A stretch of DNA of 64,000 nt from Thermoproteota archaeon (GCA_027491415.1 JAOZFH010000007.1:17266-81265); one strand, 5' to 3'; numbered from the stretch's first letter, positions 34,186 through 43,311 are shown. Numbers and translations: made by a program. The notes: generated from the sequence alone by a model not told the origin.

Positions 34186-34620
34186 ATGCGTCGTCTGAGT
34201 CTTGAGGAAGCGGGTGTGTTCCACGGGCACCTGGGGCCCTACCTGACCCTGGGGTACCTTGCGGGGGAGCTGGCCGTCTCTCAGCTCGATCCCCAGTCGG
34301 AGTTCGACCTCACGGTCAGGGTCGAGCTCCCCCTGAGGAGGCCGGAGACCTGCTTCTTGGATGGCGTCCAGTGCTCGTCGCGCTGCACGCTGGGCAAGCT
34401 CAGCATCGAGGTTGCCGAGTCCCCCTCCGGCAAGGGGATTTTCGCCACCTTTATGAACGTCAAGTCGGGCGAGAGGCTAGAGGTCGCCGTGAGAGAGGAG
34501 GTCCTAGCGAAGCTCCGGTCGATGGAGGGAAGCCTGAGCGAAGCGGTAGACTGGGTCCTCTCTCAGCCGGTGGATTCACTCTTCAGGGTGCGCCGCTCGA
34601 GGGGCCCGAGCCTGGGCTGA
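34186..34620 (+). CDS. FmdE-like domain protein
   Basis: A small protein of the FmdE family (named after a formylmethanofuran dehydrogenase subunit). The HGHLGPYLTLGYLAGELA stretch with the metal-binding His and the CFLDGVQCSSRCTLGK segment with three cysteines are diagnostic. Many non-methanogens carry stand-alone FmdE domains of unknown role, probably metal-binding, so this is not evidence for methanogenesis. ATG 34186 (144 residues) has GAGGTC upstream and sits at a better distance from the TATA-like element near 34131; ATG 34138 is possible. It overlaps the convergent Nudix gene by 38 bases. Confidence 0.85.
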   Translation: MRRLSLEEAGVFHGHLGPYLTLGYLAGELAVSQLDPQSEFDLTVRVELPLRRPETCFLDGVQCSSRCTLGKLSIEVAESPSGKGIFATFMNVKSGERLEVAVREEVLAKLRSMEGSLSEAVDWVLSQPVDSLFRVRRSRGPSLG

Positions 34621-35158
34621 CTTCCCCCAATTGAATCGCCTGCCAAGCCAAGAGGATTCCGAGCGCAGTCTTCAGGTCGCGAATGAGCCCCGTTCGGACC
34701 ATGCGGACGGCCTCTCGAAGCGGCATTCTCACGACCTCCAAGAACTCGTCCTCCTCTAAGTCGCGTTCAACGTGCTCCAGGTCCAGCCCCAGGAAAATCG
34801 CCAACCTCTCGCTCCCGTATCCAGGGGTGGGGTACCCTTCGAAGAGCCTGACCAACCTCCCCGCCCGCAGGCCCGCCTCCTCCACCAGCTCCCTGGACGC
34901 GCACTCCTCTAGGGTCTCCCCCTCCTCCCTGGTACCCGCGGGGATCTCCAGGAGGTCCTCGCCCACCGCGTACCTCCACTGCCTCACGAGATATACGGCC
35001 CCCGCCTCCACCGGGACGACGGCCGCGGCTCCCGGGTGTTCGACGAGCGGCCTCTCCCTCTCTCCAGACCTCGTCCGGATTCGGATCGCCCTGACTCTTA
35101 TCGGCCAGAGGACGAACTCGCCCCCAGGGCGCACCTCACCGCCTCTCTCCCCATCCAT
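34583..35158 (-). CDS. Nudix hydrolase (ADP-ribose pyrophosphatase-like)
   Basis: A 191-residue Nudix hydrolase. The Nudix box GTREEGETLEECASRELVEEAG (quoted as G-x5-E-x7-RELVEEAG) is intact, and the following GYPTPGYGSERLAIFLG is the proline-containing region typical of ADP-ribose pyrophosphatases. It would cleave ADP-ribose or related nucleoside diphosphates in the cytosol. It overlaps the end of the upstream phosphohexomutase gene by 23 bases, so the two are probably translated from one message with the cis-prenyltransferase gene. Confidence 0.9.
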   Translation of the reverse strand: MDGERGGEVRPGGEFVLWPIRVRAIRIRTRSGERERPLVEHPGAAAVVPVEAGAVYLVRQWRYAVGEDLLEIPAGTREEGETLEECASRELVEEAGLRAGRLVRLFEGYPTPGYGSERLAIFLGLDLEHVERDLEEDEFLEVVRMPLREAVRMVRTGLIRDLKTALGILLAWQAIQLGEVSPGSGPSSGAP

Positions 35159-36518
35159 TGAGCCTCACCCCCCGTAACGCCCTCAGGACCTCGTTAACGA
35201 GCTTCTCCGCCTCCCCTCTCAACTTGGACTCGGCGGTCACGCGTATCAGGGGTTGCGTGTTCGACGCACGTATCAGCACCCACGATTCGCCGAACCAGGC
35301 CTTCACCCCGTCCAGCCGATCGACCCTGTCTGCCGCCCCGGCAATCTTCTCGGCGACGGCCTCCACCACGGTCCTCTTCAGCTCGTCTGGACACTCGACC
35401 GAGGCCGAGGTCATGTGGTACCTGGGGAGAGAATCGACCAGGGCGGATAAGGGGCCCAGGCGATCGACGACCTCGACCATCTTCAGCGCAGCGAACGTGG
35501 CGTCGTCTGTCCCGCCGAGTTCGATGAAGTACAGGTGCCCGCTCCGCTCCCCACCCAGGACCGCGCCAACCTCCAGCATCTTCTCCTTGACGAACGCGCT
35601 GCCCACCCTCACCTCAACGGGTACCCCGCCGAGCCCCTTCACGACATCCCTCACGACCGACGAGGAGGAGACGTCGAAGACGACGGCCCCCCCCGGGTGA
35701 TCCTCCAGGTACATCATGCTCAGGATCGCGAGGGCTTGGTCTCCCGTCAGCACCCTACCGCGATCGTCAACGTAGGCGGACCTGTCGCCGTCTCCGTCGA
35801 ACGCCACGCCCAGATCGTACCCTCCCCTCCGAACCTCACCCCTCAGCTCACCCAAGTGCTCGGGTAGGGGCTCCGGTGGGTGGGATGGGAACCTCCCATC
35901 TATCTCTCCATTCAGAACCCTCACCTCGCATCCAATTTGACTCAAAGCCTGTGGGGCGGTGAGAGCGGCCACCCCGCTCGACGTATCCACCGCGACTCTG
36001 TGCGAGCCGCCGACGGACGCCAGGTCGGAGATCTCCGTGACGTATTCATCCAGGATCTCGAGCCCTCTTCTGGTGCCCCTCTCCCCGGACACGAGCATAC
36101 TGAGATCGGAAAGAGCCAGCTCCTCGACTACCTCCAGTCCGAACCCGCGAGCGAGCGGCTTAGCATCTTCTTTGACAAGCTTGAAGCCGTTCCACTCGGG
36201 GGGGTTGTGACTGGCTGTCACCATCGCTCCCCCTCTGGCCCCGAGTCTCCTGACGGCCCAGTAGAACGCGGGCGTGGGCACCATCCCGATGTCCAGCACG
36301 GAGCACCCGCGATCCAAGAGGCCCTCAATCACTCCGGAGGCCAATTGCGGGGAGGACAGCCGGCCGTCCCTGCCGACCACCACGTCGCCGCACCTGAGGT
36401 ACTCTCCCAGAGCGAGTCCAACCCTGTACGCCCCCCCCGCATCTAGGTCTCTACCGTAGACCCCCCTGATGTCGTACTCACGGAAACAGGTGCGCGACAG
36501 CAGGCCGTCACTTCCCAT
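35136..36518 (-). CDS. Phosphomannomutase/phosphoglucosamine mutase family protein
   Basis: An alpha-D-phosphohexomutase of 460 residues, interconverting hexose-6-phosphate and hexose-1-phosphate for sugar-nucleotide synthesis. Catalytic serine loop MVTASHNPPEWNGFK, metal-binding loop AFDGDGDRSAY, substrate loop GGERSGHLYF and the phosphate-binding loop WVLIRASNTQPLIRV are all visible. The substrate (mannose, glucose or glucosamine) cannot be told apart by eye. Together with the overlapping cis-prenyltransferase it suggests lipid-linked sugar synthesis for glycosylation. Confidence 0.94.
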   Translation of the reverse strand: MGSDGLLSRTCFREYDIRGVYGRDLDAGGAYRVGLALGEYLRCGDVVVGRDGRLSSPQLASGVIEGLLDRGCSVLDIGMVPTPAFYWAVRRLGARGGAMVTASHNPPEWNGFKLVKEDAKPLARGFGLEVVEELALSDLSMLVSGERGTRRGLEILDEYVTEISDLASVGGSHRVAVDTSSGVAALTAPQALSQIGCEVRVLNGEIDGRFPSHPPEPLPEHLGELRGEVRRGGYDLGVAFDGDGDRSAYVDDRGRVLTGDQALAILSMMYLEDHPGGAVVFDVSSSSVVRDVVKGLGGVPVEVRVGSAFVKEKMLEVGAVLGGERSGHLYFIELGGTDDATFAALKMVEVVDRLGPLSALVDSLPRYHMTSASVECPDELKRTVVEAVAEKIAGAADRVDRLDGVKAWFGESWVLIRASNTQPLIRVTAESKLRGEAEKLVNEVLRALRGVRLNGWGERR

Positions 36519-37293
36519 AGCGCCTCTGCCTCCTCTGAAAGTCTCTGATGGCCCTGAGGAAGTCCACCTTCCTTAGAGCTGGCAGATAGGCCTCCATGAA
36601 GTAGAACTCGGAGTAGGCGGAGTGCCACAGGAGAAAGTTGCTTATGCGCTCCTCCCCCGAGGTCCTTATGATCAGGTCCGGATCGGGAACGTCCGGAAGG
36701 TAGAGGAACTTCTTGAACGTCCCCTCGTCTATCTCATCGGGGCTGAGCTCCCCAGCTTTTACCTTCCTGGCGATTTCCCTCACCGCGTCGATTATCTCAG
36801 CCCTCCCTCCGTAGGCGAGCGCCACGTTGACCGTCCGCTCCCCAAAGTCCCTCGTGGCTGACTCCAGCCGTCGGGTCGCTTCCTTGAGGTCCTCTGGGAG
36901 GAGATCGAGCCTGCCAATGAACCTAACCCTGACCCCCCTCCTCCTGAGGTCGTCGAGCTCGCTCCTGAGCCGGTCAATCTCCTCTCGGATGACTGACAGA
37001 ACGGCTCTGACCTGTTCCGGAGGTCTCGAGAAGTTTTCAGTCGAGAAGGCGAAAAGGGTAACGTGCTTGACGCCGATCTCGTCGCACCACTCAAGTATCT
37101 CCCTGACCTTCGCGGCCCCGAGCCTGTAGCCCTCAGCGATGTCGAGCCCCATCGATCTGGCGAACCTCCTGTTTCCGTCGAGGATTATCCCGATGTGCTC
37201 AGGAATCGCGCCCTCACGGACTTTGCGGGACAGGTACCTCTCGTATACGGGGATCTGTATCCTTCCCAGAAGGGAGTAGACGAGGTCCCCCAG
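36508..37293 (-). CDS. uppS: Cis-prenyltransferase (undecaprenyl/dolichyl diphosphate synthase), proposed CTG start
   Basis: Makes long-chain polyprenyl diphosphate, the carrier for lipid-linked sugars, from isopentenyl diphosphate. Motifs: HIGIILDGNRRFAR with catalytic Asp, LFAFSTENFSRP, and IRTSGEERISNFLLWHSAYSE. The first ATG in frame (37152) would start after the DGNRR motif and could not give an active enzyme. The frame continues open to a TGA at 37336; it has no ATG, GTG or TTG, and CTG 37293 gives 261 residues, the standard family length, with a typical LGDLVYSLLGR...YERYL opening. The CTG start is therefore proposed; an assembly error is the alternative. It overlaps the phosphohexomutase gene by 11 bases. 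Confidence 0.88.
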   Translation of the reverse strand: MGDLVYSLLGRIQIPVYERYLSRKVREGAIPEHIGIILDGNRRFARSMGLDIAEGYRLGAAKVREILEWCDEIGVKHVTLFAFSTENFSRPPEQVRAVLSVIREEIDRLRSELDDLRRRGVRVRFIGRLDLLPEDLKEATRRLESATRDFGERTVNVALAYGGRAEIIDAVREIARKVKAGELSPDEIDEGTFKKFLYLPDVPDPDLIIRTSGEERISNFLLWHSAYSEFYFMEAYLPALRKVDFLRAIRDFQRRQRRYGK

Positions 37294-37350
37294 CCTGACC
37301 GTGAGAGACCTTCCTCGGATCTCGGCGATGGGACCTCACCCCAGGCGCTA

Positions 37351-38280
37351 TCAGAGCTTGGTTAGCGCGACCTCCAGCTGCTCCCTCGGGATCTCGAACT
37401 CGACCACAACGACGCCGTCGCCGGAGTAGGATTCTGTGGGAGAGAGGCTCACGCCCTGCAGGGAGGAGAGGTTGGATACGGCGCGCTCGAGGACCTCTGG
37501 GCTCAGCTCACCCGTCCCCCCCGTCGCCGCAGCGGCCCGCAGCCTCACACCCCCCTCCTCGTCTATGCCGAGCGTGAGGACAACCCTCCTGGCCTGGACG
37601 CCTATGAGGTCTCCGCCGCCCGCCCTGAGCTTCAGTTGTCTGAGGCCGGAAGACGTGATTGCGAAGGCCTTCCTCATCCCCTCGTCGTCAAACAGCTTCT
37701 CACCCTCGGACAGCGTCAGGAGCTGCTCCAGGGCGGCCTTGGCCTCTTTGGGGGAGCCCCACACCAGGACCATCAGGTCATCTCTGAAGGCCGCCAGGGA
37801 GGCGTAGTCCCTGTCCCTCTTTCCATCCGGCATTCGGCCTACGGCGAAGAAGACGGTGAAGCCCGAGTGCCTGTATCTCAGAGTCCCACTCACGGCCATC
37901 GCCTTGTAGAGCCGCCTCGCACTCTCGTTCTTCAGTAGGTAAATCGTGGCTCTGGTGGGGACGGGAGAGTCGCAATCGGCCAGGCAGCCGCCCGGCGGGA
38001 GGACAAGCACCTCCACATCTTTTGGTGCGAAGGTCGCCCCCCTTACACCGAGAAGCTGTATGCTCGGCCCGGTGAGGTGCTTCTCCAGCTCGGGATCCCC
38101 CGACCAACGCCCAAGGAAGAGGGCGGTCACCTGATCCCAGCCCGTGGGCACCACATCCATCCATGGCTCGTGTTGGAACGTATACTCTCGCAGGGGGTTG
38201 TTACGAAGTCGCGGGTAAAGGAGCGCCACTGAGGCTACAGCTACTGCAACCAGCGCCAGGGCCGCGACTCTCCTCATCAT
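37351..38280 (-). CDS. Membrane-anchored extracytoplasmic protein, function unknown
   Basis: A 309-residue protein with an N-terminal hydrophobic segment (residues 5-22) and a large soluble domain outside the membrane. It contains a CLADC cysteine pair and alternating beta/alpha stretches (ATIYLLKNESARRLYKAMA; FTVFFAVGRM). I cannot assign a family. ATTATTTAAG (38303-38312) is a good TATA element about 25 bases before the ATG. It lies 57 bases upstream of the cis-prenyltransferase and may share its transcript, which hints at a cell-surface role. Confidence 0.75.
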   Translation of the reverse strand: MMRRVAALALVAVAVASVALLYPRLRNNPLREYTFQHEPWMDVVPTGWDQVTALFLGRWSGDPELEKHLTGPSIQLLGVRGATFAPKDVEVLVLPPGGCLADCDSPVPTRATIYLLKNESARRLYKAMAVSGTLRYRHSGFTVFFAVGRMPDGKRDRDYASLAAFRDDLMVLVWGSPKEAKAALEQLLTLSEGEKLFDDEGMRKAFAITSSGLRQLKLRAGGGDLIGVQARRVVLTLGIDEEGGVRLRAAAATGGTGELSPEVLERAVSNLSSLQGVSLSPTESYSGDGVVVVEFEIPREQLEVALTKL

Positions 38281-38363
38281 GCTCGAGCGAGAACCGTCTT
38301 GGGATTATTTAAGGAAGATTTTGCGTTCTCCGTGCGGCGCTTCCGCCGCATCTACACCCTTAC

Positions 38364-38375
38364 AAAGTATTTATC
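38364..38375 (+). promoter_or_regulatory. TATA box of the P-type ATPase gene
   Basis: AAAGTATTTATC lies 28-39 bases before ATG 38403, consistent with a leaderless transcript. Confidence 0.5.
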
Positions 38376-38402
38376 CCGCATGGGGGTGGTCCCGCGACGG
38401 AG

Positions 38403-41060
38403 ATGGGACGCCCCTGGCACGCGATGACCGTCGAAGAGATCCTAAACGAGTTAAAGACGTCTCTCAATGGTCTATCCTCCCGAGAGGCGTCTGTTAGGCT
38501 TCGAGAATTCGGCCCTAACGAGCTTGAAGAGACCAAGAAGAGGGGAGTGTCGGAGATATTCGTCGACCAATTCAAGAGCGTCCTAGTGGCGCTCCTGATC
38601 TTCGCCGCCCTCTTCAGCGTCCTAATCAGGGAGTACGTGGACGCCGCTGCGATAGGAGCAATCTTGGTTGTGAACTCTATCCTGGGGACGGTTCAGGAGT
38701 ACAGGGCAGAGCAGGCCCTCGAGGCCCTGAAACGGCTCGCCGCCCCGAGGGCAACCGTGATCAGGGACGGCGTGCAGGTGAAGATCGCCTCTCCCGAGGT
38801 CGTGCCCGGGGACATAATCGTCCTCCAGGCGGGCGACAGGGTCCCGGCAGACGCCAGACTCATCGAGAGCGCGCACCTGAAGGTGGACGAGTCGGTTCTC
38901 ACCGGAGAGTCGGTTCCCGTCGAGAAGTTCGCGGACCTGGTGCTGGACGAGGACACCCCCCTGCCGGAGCGGAGGAACATGGTCTACTCCTCAACTGTCG
39001 TGGCCTACGGGCGCGGCAAGGCCGTGGTGGTCGAGACGGGAATGAACACGGAGATAGGCAGGATCGCGGCCATGGTGCAGCTGGAGGAGAAGGAGGAAAC
39101 GCCCCTGCAGAGGAGGCTGGACAGCTTCGGAAAGAAGCTGGGGGGCTTCATACTCCTCCTGACCGCCCTCGTGACCGTCGAGGGAATCTACGAGCTTGGA
39201 GGGCTCGAGAGCCTGTCCGTCCTCGAGGAGGTCGTGCTGACCGGAATAAGCTTGGCAGTCTCCGCCGTTCCGGAGGGGCTTCCGGCCGTCGTCACGGTGG
39301 CCCTCGCCATAGGCGTTCAGAGGATGGCCTCGAGGAATGCCATTGTCAGGAGGCTGGCCGCCGTCGAGACCTTGGGGAGCGCCACGGTCATCGCCACCGA
39401 CAAGACCGGCACGATAACCATGAACGAGATGACCGTCCGGCAGGTCTGGGTGTCGGGGAGGCTGCTGGACGTTGGCTCTCTAGAGCTCTCTTTGGCCCCT
39501 GAGATAAGCTTACACTCCCCGGTCGACGCCCTAGTAAAGGGGTCAGTCCTCTGCAACGACTCAGACGTTGAGGAGCGCGGTGGGAAGTTGGTGAGGGTTG
39601 GGGACCCGACGGAGCTGGCTCTTCTCTCAATGGCCCGGAACCTGAGAGTAGACCACAGGGAACTCAGAAGGCTCTATCCCCGCGTGGCTGAGGTTCCGTT
39701 TGACTCGTCGAGGAAGAGGATGACGACCTTCCACTCCATGGGAGGGGAGATGCTCGCCTTCACGAAGGGCGCGCCGGAGGTCGTACTCTCGCTCTGCGAC
39801 AGAGTGCTCTGGGATGGGGGCGAGCTCAGGGAGCTTGACGAAGAGCTGCGGGCGAAGATAAATGGGGTCACGAGGGACATGGCGGCCAGGGCCTTGAGGG
39901 TCCTCGCGGTCGCTTACAGGAGGATCCCCGAGGGGGAGGAGCTGGGGGCCCACCAGGAGTCAGGCATGGTGCTGGTTGGCCTGGTGGGCATGATGGACCC
40001 TCCGAGGCCGGAGGTTCCAGACGCGGTGCGGAAGGCTAAGAGGGCTGGGATCAGGATCGTGATGGTCACGGGAGACCACGCGCTCACGGCCGCCGCCGTG
40101 GCGAAGGAGGTGGGAATCGACGACTCCGGCAGGGTCGTAACCGGGTGGGAGCTCGACTCAATGAGCGACGAGGAGCTCCAGGAGGTCGTCAGAGAGGTAT
40201 CCGTGTTCGCCAGGGTGAGCCCCGAGCACAAGCTCCGGATACTGAAGGCCCTGAAGGCCGGCGGAGACATCGTGGCCATGACCGGAGACGGCGTGAATGA
40301 CGCCCCCGCCGTCAAGAAGGCTGACATAGGCATAGCCATGGGCGTCAGGGGATCTGACGTGACTAGAGAGGCCTCGGACATGGTCCTGACGGACGACAAC
40401 TTCGCAACAATCGTAAACGCCATAGAGGAGGGACGTCGAATCTACGAGAATATTCGGAAGTTCGTCAGGCTCCTCCTGTCCGCGAACTGGGACGAGATAA
40501 TGGTGGTCTCCGCCGCGGCATTTCTGGATCTCCCCCTGCCCTTCCTCCCGCTCCAGATCCTGTGGCTCAACCTGCTGACGGACGGTTTGCCCGCCATGGC
40601 GCTCGGCCTTGACCCGCCAGACGAGGACGTTATGGAGAGGCCCCCAAGGGACCCGAATGAGGAGATATATCACGGCATGCTGTGGTACATCGTAGTGGCC
40701 GCCTTGGTCGCGGCCGCCGCTTCCCTCGTGCCATTCTGGCTCGAGCTGAAGGTGACCGGAGATGTTGCGCGTGCGAGGACGCTCGCCTTCACCATAGCCG
40801 TCGTCTTTGAGCTGTTCTTGTCCTTGAACTGCAGGTCTCCCAGGAAGTACGTCTACACATCTTGGTCCGCCATCACCGCCAACAAGGCCCTGTTGCTGGC
40901 GGTCGCATCCTCCTTCGCGCTTCAACTGGCCGCGATATACCTCCCCCCACTTCAGCTCGTGTTCAAGACCGCTCCGCTCAACTTCAGGGACTGGGTACTG
41001 GTGCTGATCGGCGCGTCGGGCGGGATAATCTTGTACCCTGGGCTGCTGGAGAGGGAGTGA
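38403..41060 (+). CDS. P-type cation-transporting ATPase (P2, Ca2+-type)
   Basis: An 885-residue P2-type ATPase pumping a cation, probably Ca2+, across the membrane. N-terminal cation-ATPase domain (LSSREASVRLREFGPNEL), actuator LTGESVPV, M4 motif PEGLPAVVTVALA (the P2A Ca2+ signature), phosphorylation site DKTGTIT at D333, nucleotide-binding KGAPEVVL, hinge MTGDGVNDAPAVK, and M6 LLTDGLPAMALGLDPPD. Ten TM helices can be placed. The length equals prokaryotic SERCA-like pumps. The next gene, a PfkB kinase, starts seven bases after its stop. Confidence 0.95.
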   Translation: MGRPWHAMTVEEILNELKTSLNGLSSREASVRLREFGPNELEETKKRGVSEIFVDQFKSVLVALLIFAALFSVLIREYVDAAAIGAILVVNSILGTVQEYRAEQALEALKRLAAPRATVIRDGVQVKIASPEVVPGDIIVLQAGDRVPADARLIESAHLKVDESVLTGESVPVEKFADLVLDEDTPLPERRNMVYSSTVVAYGRGKAVVVETGMNTEIGRIAAMVQLEEKEETPLQRRLDSFGKKLGGFILLLTALVTVEGIYELGGLESLSVLEEVVLTGISLAVSAVPEGLPAVVTVALAIGVQRMASRNAIVRRLAAVETLGSATVIATDKTGTITMNEMTVRQVWVSGRLLDVGSLELSLAPEISLHSPVDALVKGSVLCNDSDVEERGGKLVRVGDPTELALLSMARNLRVDHRELRRLYPRVAEVPFDSSRKRMTTFHSMGGEMLAFTKGAPEVVLSLCDRVLWDGGELRELDEELRAKINGVTRDMAARALRVLAVAYRRIPEGEELGAHQESGMVLVGLVGMMDPPRPEVPDAVRKAKRAGIRIVMVTGDHALTAAAVAKEVGIDDSGRVVTGWELDSMSDEELQEVVREVSVFARVSPEHKLRILKALKAGGDIVAMTGDGVNDAPAVKKADIGIAMGVRGSDVTREASDMVLTDDNFATIVNAIEEGRRIYENIRKFVRLLLSANWDEIMVVSAAAFLDLPLPFLPLQILWLNLLTDGLPAMALGLDPPDEDVMERPPRDPNEEIYHGMLWYIVVAALVAAAASLVPFWLELKVTGDVARARTLAFTIAVVFELFLSLNCRSPRKYVYTSWSAITANKALLLAVASSFALQLAAIYLPPLQLVFKTAPLNFRDWVLVLIGASGGIILYPGLLERE

Positions 41061-41067
41061 GGGTTCG

Positions 41068-41955
41068 GTGACCAGGGAGTACGACTACCTCGCGGTTGGC
41101 CACCTCACGCTGGACGAGCTAGGGCGTGGAAGGTTGAGGATTGGCGGGGCAGCGGCGTACGGCTCCGTCTTCGCTGCCGGCTTGGGTCTGTCCGCCGGGG
41201 TGGTGTCCGTTGTCGGAGAGGACTTCCCGCGCGATAAGTTGGACTGGCTTAGACGACAGGGAGTGGATCTCTCTGGCGTCAGGGTTGGAGAGGGCCCCAG
41301 TACAAGATTCAGGATCGTTCTCGGGCCCAATAGAGTGGTTTCCTCCCTCTCTTCAAGGGCACGGCCACTACAAGTTGCCGACGTGGCGTCGTTTCGTGGG
41401 AAGGTCACCCATCTGGGCTCAGTGGCCGGTGAAATCTCGAAGCAGGTGGCGCTCCAGTGCGCGTCGTCGTGTGAAGTGCTTGTGATCGACCTCCAAGGAT
41501 TCCTGAGAAGGTTTGATCCTTCGGGTCACGTGTCTCTTGCCCCCGAGGGGATCAGCTCCCTGGAGGGGATTCAGGCGGTTGTACACGCCAACGAGTTAGA
41601 GGCAAAAGAGGCCACCGGTTTGACTGATCCGCTACTGGCGGCCCAGGCTCTCTCTAGAAGGTTTGGGGTGGCTGCCGTCACGCTAGGCGGGAGGGGCGCT
41701 GTCGTGTCGGGTCCAGACGGTACCCTCGTCGCCAGGCCTCCGGCAGTTAACGCCGAGGATGACGTCGGCGCCGGAGATGTCTTCTCTGCCGCGCTAGGAG
41801 CGGCCCTGATTAACAGTGAGCGAATCGATGGTGCGGCAAGATTTGCCGTCGCCGCAGCCGCCGCGTCAACGAAATTCGCAGGCCCGGAGCCAATCCCGTC
41901 GGATCTCATAAGGAGGCTCGAGAGGGGGGTTCGAATAACCTACCTCAGCCGCTAG
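41068..41955 (+). CDS. PfkB-family carbohydrate/nucleoside kinase
   Basis: A 295-residue ribokinase-like enzyme phosphorylating a sugar or nucleoside. Signs are the N-terminal GGAAAYGSVFAAGLGL, the substrate/ATP motif VTLGGRGAVVS, and the C-terminal signature DDVGAGDVFSAALGAAL with catalytic D237. Substrate not assignable. GTG 41068 follows the ATPase stop by seven bases; it overlaps the convergent methyltransferase gene by four bases. Confidence 0.9.
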   Translation: MTREYDYLAVGHLTLDELGRGRLRIGGAAAYGSVFAAGLGLSAGVVSVVGEDFPRDKLDWLRRQGVDLSGVRVGEGPSTRFRIVLGPNRVVSSLSSRARPLQVADVASFRGKVTHLGSVAGEISKQVALQCASSCEVLVIDLQGFLRRFDPSGHVSLAPEGISSLEGIQAVVHANELEAKEATGLTDPLLAAQALSRRFGVAAVTLGGRGAVVSGPDGTLVARPPAVNAEDDVGAGDVFSAALGAALINSERIDGAARFAVAAAAASTKFAGPEPIPSDLIRRLERGVRITYLSR

Positions 41956-42563
41956 GTGGACACTGAATCCACCTTCACGGCCAATAGGTCGATCTGGCCC
42001 GCCCACCTTTCCCTCACCCCCACCACGCGCATGCCGAGCGACGTCAACCCCTCAACCAGGTGATCCAACGGGAGGAATGTCGAGTGGAGCCCCATCATTC
42101 TCTCAACCCCTCTCAAGATGCGAGTGGGGAATCTAGAATCGTCGAAATCGTAGACACCAAGCACGCCGCCGATTTTCAGGATCCTTACAGCCTCCCTGAG
42201 GGCCCTCATCGGCCCACGGATGTGGTGCAGGGAGTCAAAGAATATGACGAAATCGGCCACCTCGTCCCTTAGGGGCAGCATCCTGGCGTCCGCCCTCAGC
42301 ACGGAGACGTTGGGCATGTCCTCCAGGCGCCTCCTCGCCGACGAGGCCATCTCCCTGTCTACCTCGACCAGGATGAGGTGTCCAACCCTGTCGGCTATCA
42401 GCTCAGCGGAGAGACCGTAACCGGCCCCCACGTCGACGCCGATCGCCCCGGGGCCGACCACGCTTAAGAGCTCGGAGACCGGGCGGTATACGCTCCTGAG
42501 CCCAAGGGAGTAGACGACGCGGTAGGCGAGCGGGGTCTTCTCCTTCTCTTCCTCCTTTCCCAT
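41952..42563 (-). CDS. Class I SAM-dependent methyltransferase
   Basis: A 203-residue UbiE-like methyltransferase: motif I GVDVGAGYGLSAELI, acidic strand LILVEVDREM, ADARMLPLRDEVADFVIFFD, and HHIRGPMRALREAVRILKIGG. Substrate unknown. The charged N-terminus (GKEEEKEK) is probably disordered. A TATA element (42592-42601) shared with the divergent gene is about 30 bases from the ATG, so both transcripts are likely leaderless. Confidence 0.86.
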   Translation of the reverse strand: MGKEEEKEKTPLAYRVVYSLGLRSVYRPVSELLSVVGPGAIGVDVGAGYGLSAELIADRVGHLILVEVDREMASSARRRLEDMPNVSVLRADARMLPLRDEVADFVIFFDSLHHIRGPMRALREAVRILKIGGVLGVYDFDDSRFPTRILRGVERMMGLHSTFLPLDHLVEGLTSLGMRVVGVRERWAGQIDLLAVKVDSVST

Positions 42564-42591
42564 CCGACCTCCGGCCGATGGAGGTGCAAAT

Positions 42592-42601
42592 CACTTTAAC
42601 C
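42592..42601. promoter_or_regulatory. Shared TATA region, methyltransferase and polyprenol-kinase-like gene
   Basis: CACTTTAACC sits midway in the 58-bp gap between divergent starts 42563 and 42622, giving about 25 bases to each start codon. Confidence 0.45.
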
Positions 42602-42621
42602 GTGCCCTGCCCGACCGGTCC

Positions 42622-43311
42622 GTGCGGGATCTCAAGAGCCTGATGCTGCGCAAGGTGATACACGCCGTCATGGCCCTGAGCCTCGCCGCACCGGCCGTGA
42701 TCCTCCCCAAGCTGCCGGAGTCTCTGTTTCTCCTCCATCGGCCGTCTCCTGCCGAGGTTTATGGCCTCCTGATGATCGCCGCCGCCTGGGTCAACGCGCT
42801 GAGGGTCAAGGGGCCCGCCGTAGAGGTCACCCCGGAGGAGCTGGAGAGGGTACTGCAGAGGACTCCGGTGGGCCAGAGCGTGGACGCGGTGGTCAGGTGG
42901 CTGGACTCCAAGATACGCCAGCTGGAGAGGGAGTACGAGAGGAGGGCCGGTTGGGTCGGCCTCATGTACGGGGTCATAGGCGTTGGGGTCTCCTACTTCC
43001 TCTTCGGCTGGAACTTCCTCTGGGGGGTCGTGGCGCTCGCCACTACCGACGTCGCCTCGGCCGTCGTGGGGGCGTACGCGGGGAGGCTGAGAATGCCCTT
43101 TGCGTCCACCTCAACGGTGGAGGGCACGGTCGCCGGGTTCCTAGCCATCCTCCCGGTGGCCCTCCTGTTCAGGGATCCCGCGAGCGCCGTTCTTCTGTCT
43201 GCGGCCGCCGCGTTGTCTGAGGCCTACGGAGTGGAGGACAACCTCGAGGTACCCTTCGTCGTCTCGGGGCTCGCCTGGCTCATGCCCCGCCTGGGACTAG
43301 GAGTTCCGTGA
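42622..43311 (+). CDS. SEC59/DGK1/VTE5-like membrane lipid kinase (dolichol/diacylglycerol/phytol kinase type)
   Basis: A 229-residue polytopic membrane protein of the CTP-dependent prenol/diacylglycerol kinase family. The N-terminal RKVIHAVMALSLA matches the RKxxH motif; the C-terminal half has ALATTDVASAVVGAYAGR followed by FASTSTVEGTVAGF, which correspond to the GDxxAxxxG and KTxEGxxxG motifs. The usual GD is TD and the usual lysine is absent, so activity or substrate may differ. A charged, helical segment (residues 65-110) lies between the first TM helices. It would act in phosphorylating isoprenoid alcohols (inference). Confidence 0.75.
   Translation: MRDLKSLMLRKVIHAVMALSLAAPAVILPKLPESLFLLHRPSPAEVYGLLMIAAAWVNALRVKGPAVEVTPEELERVLQRTPVGQSVDAVVRWLDSKIRQLEREYERRAGWVGLMYGVIGVGVSYFLFGWNFLWGVVALATTDVASAVVGAYAGRLRMPFASTSTVEGTVAGFLAILPVALLFRDPASAVLLSAAAALSEAYGVEDNLEVPFVVSGLAWLMPRLGLGVP

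Noticed and set aside
34186..34620. FmdE-like protein as evidence of methanogenesis
   Set aside because: Stand-alone FmdE domains are common in non-methanogens, and no other methanofuran or methanogenesis gene is present.
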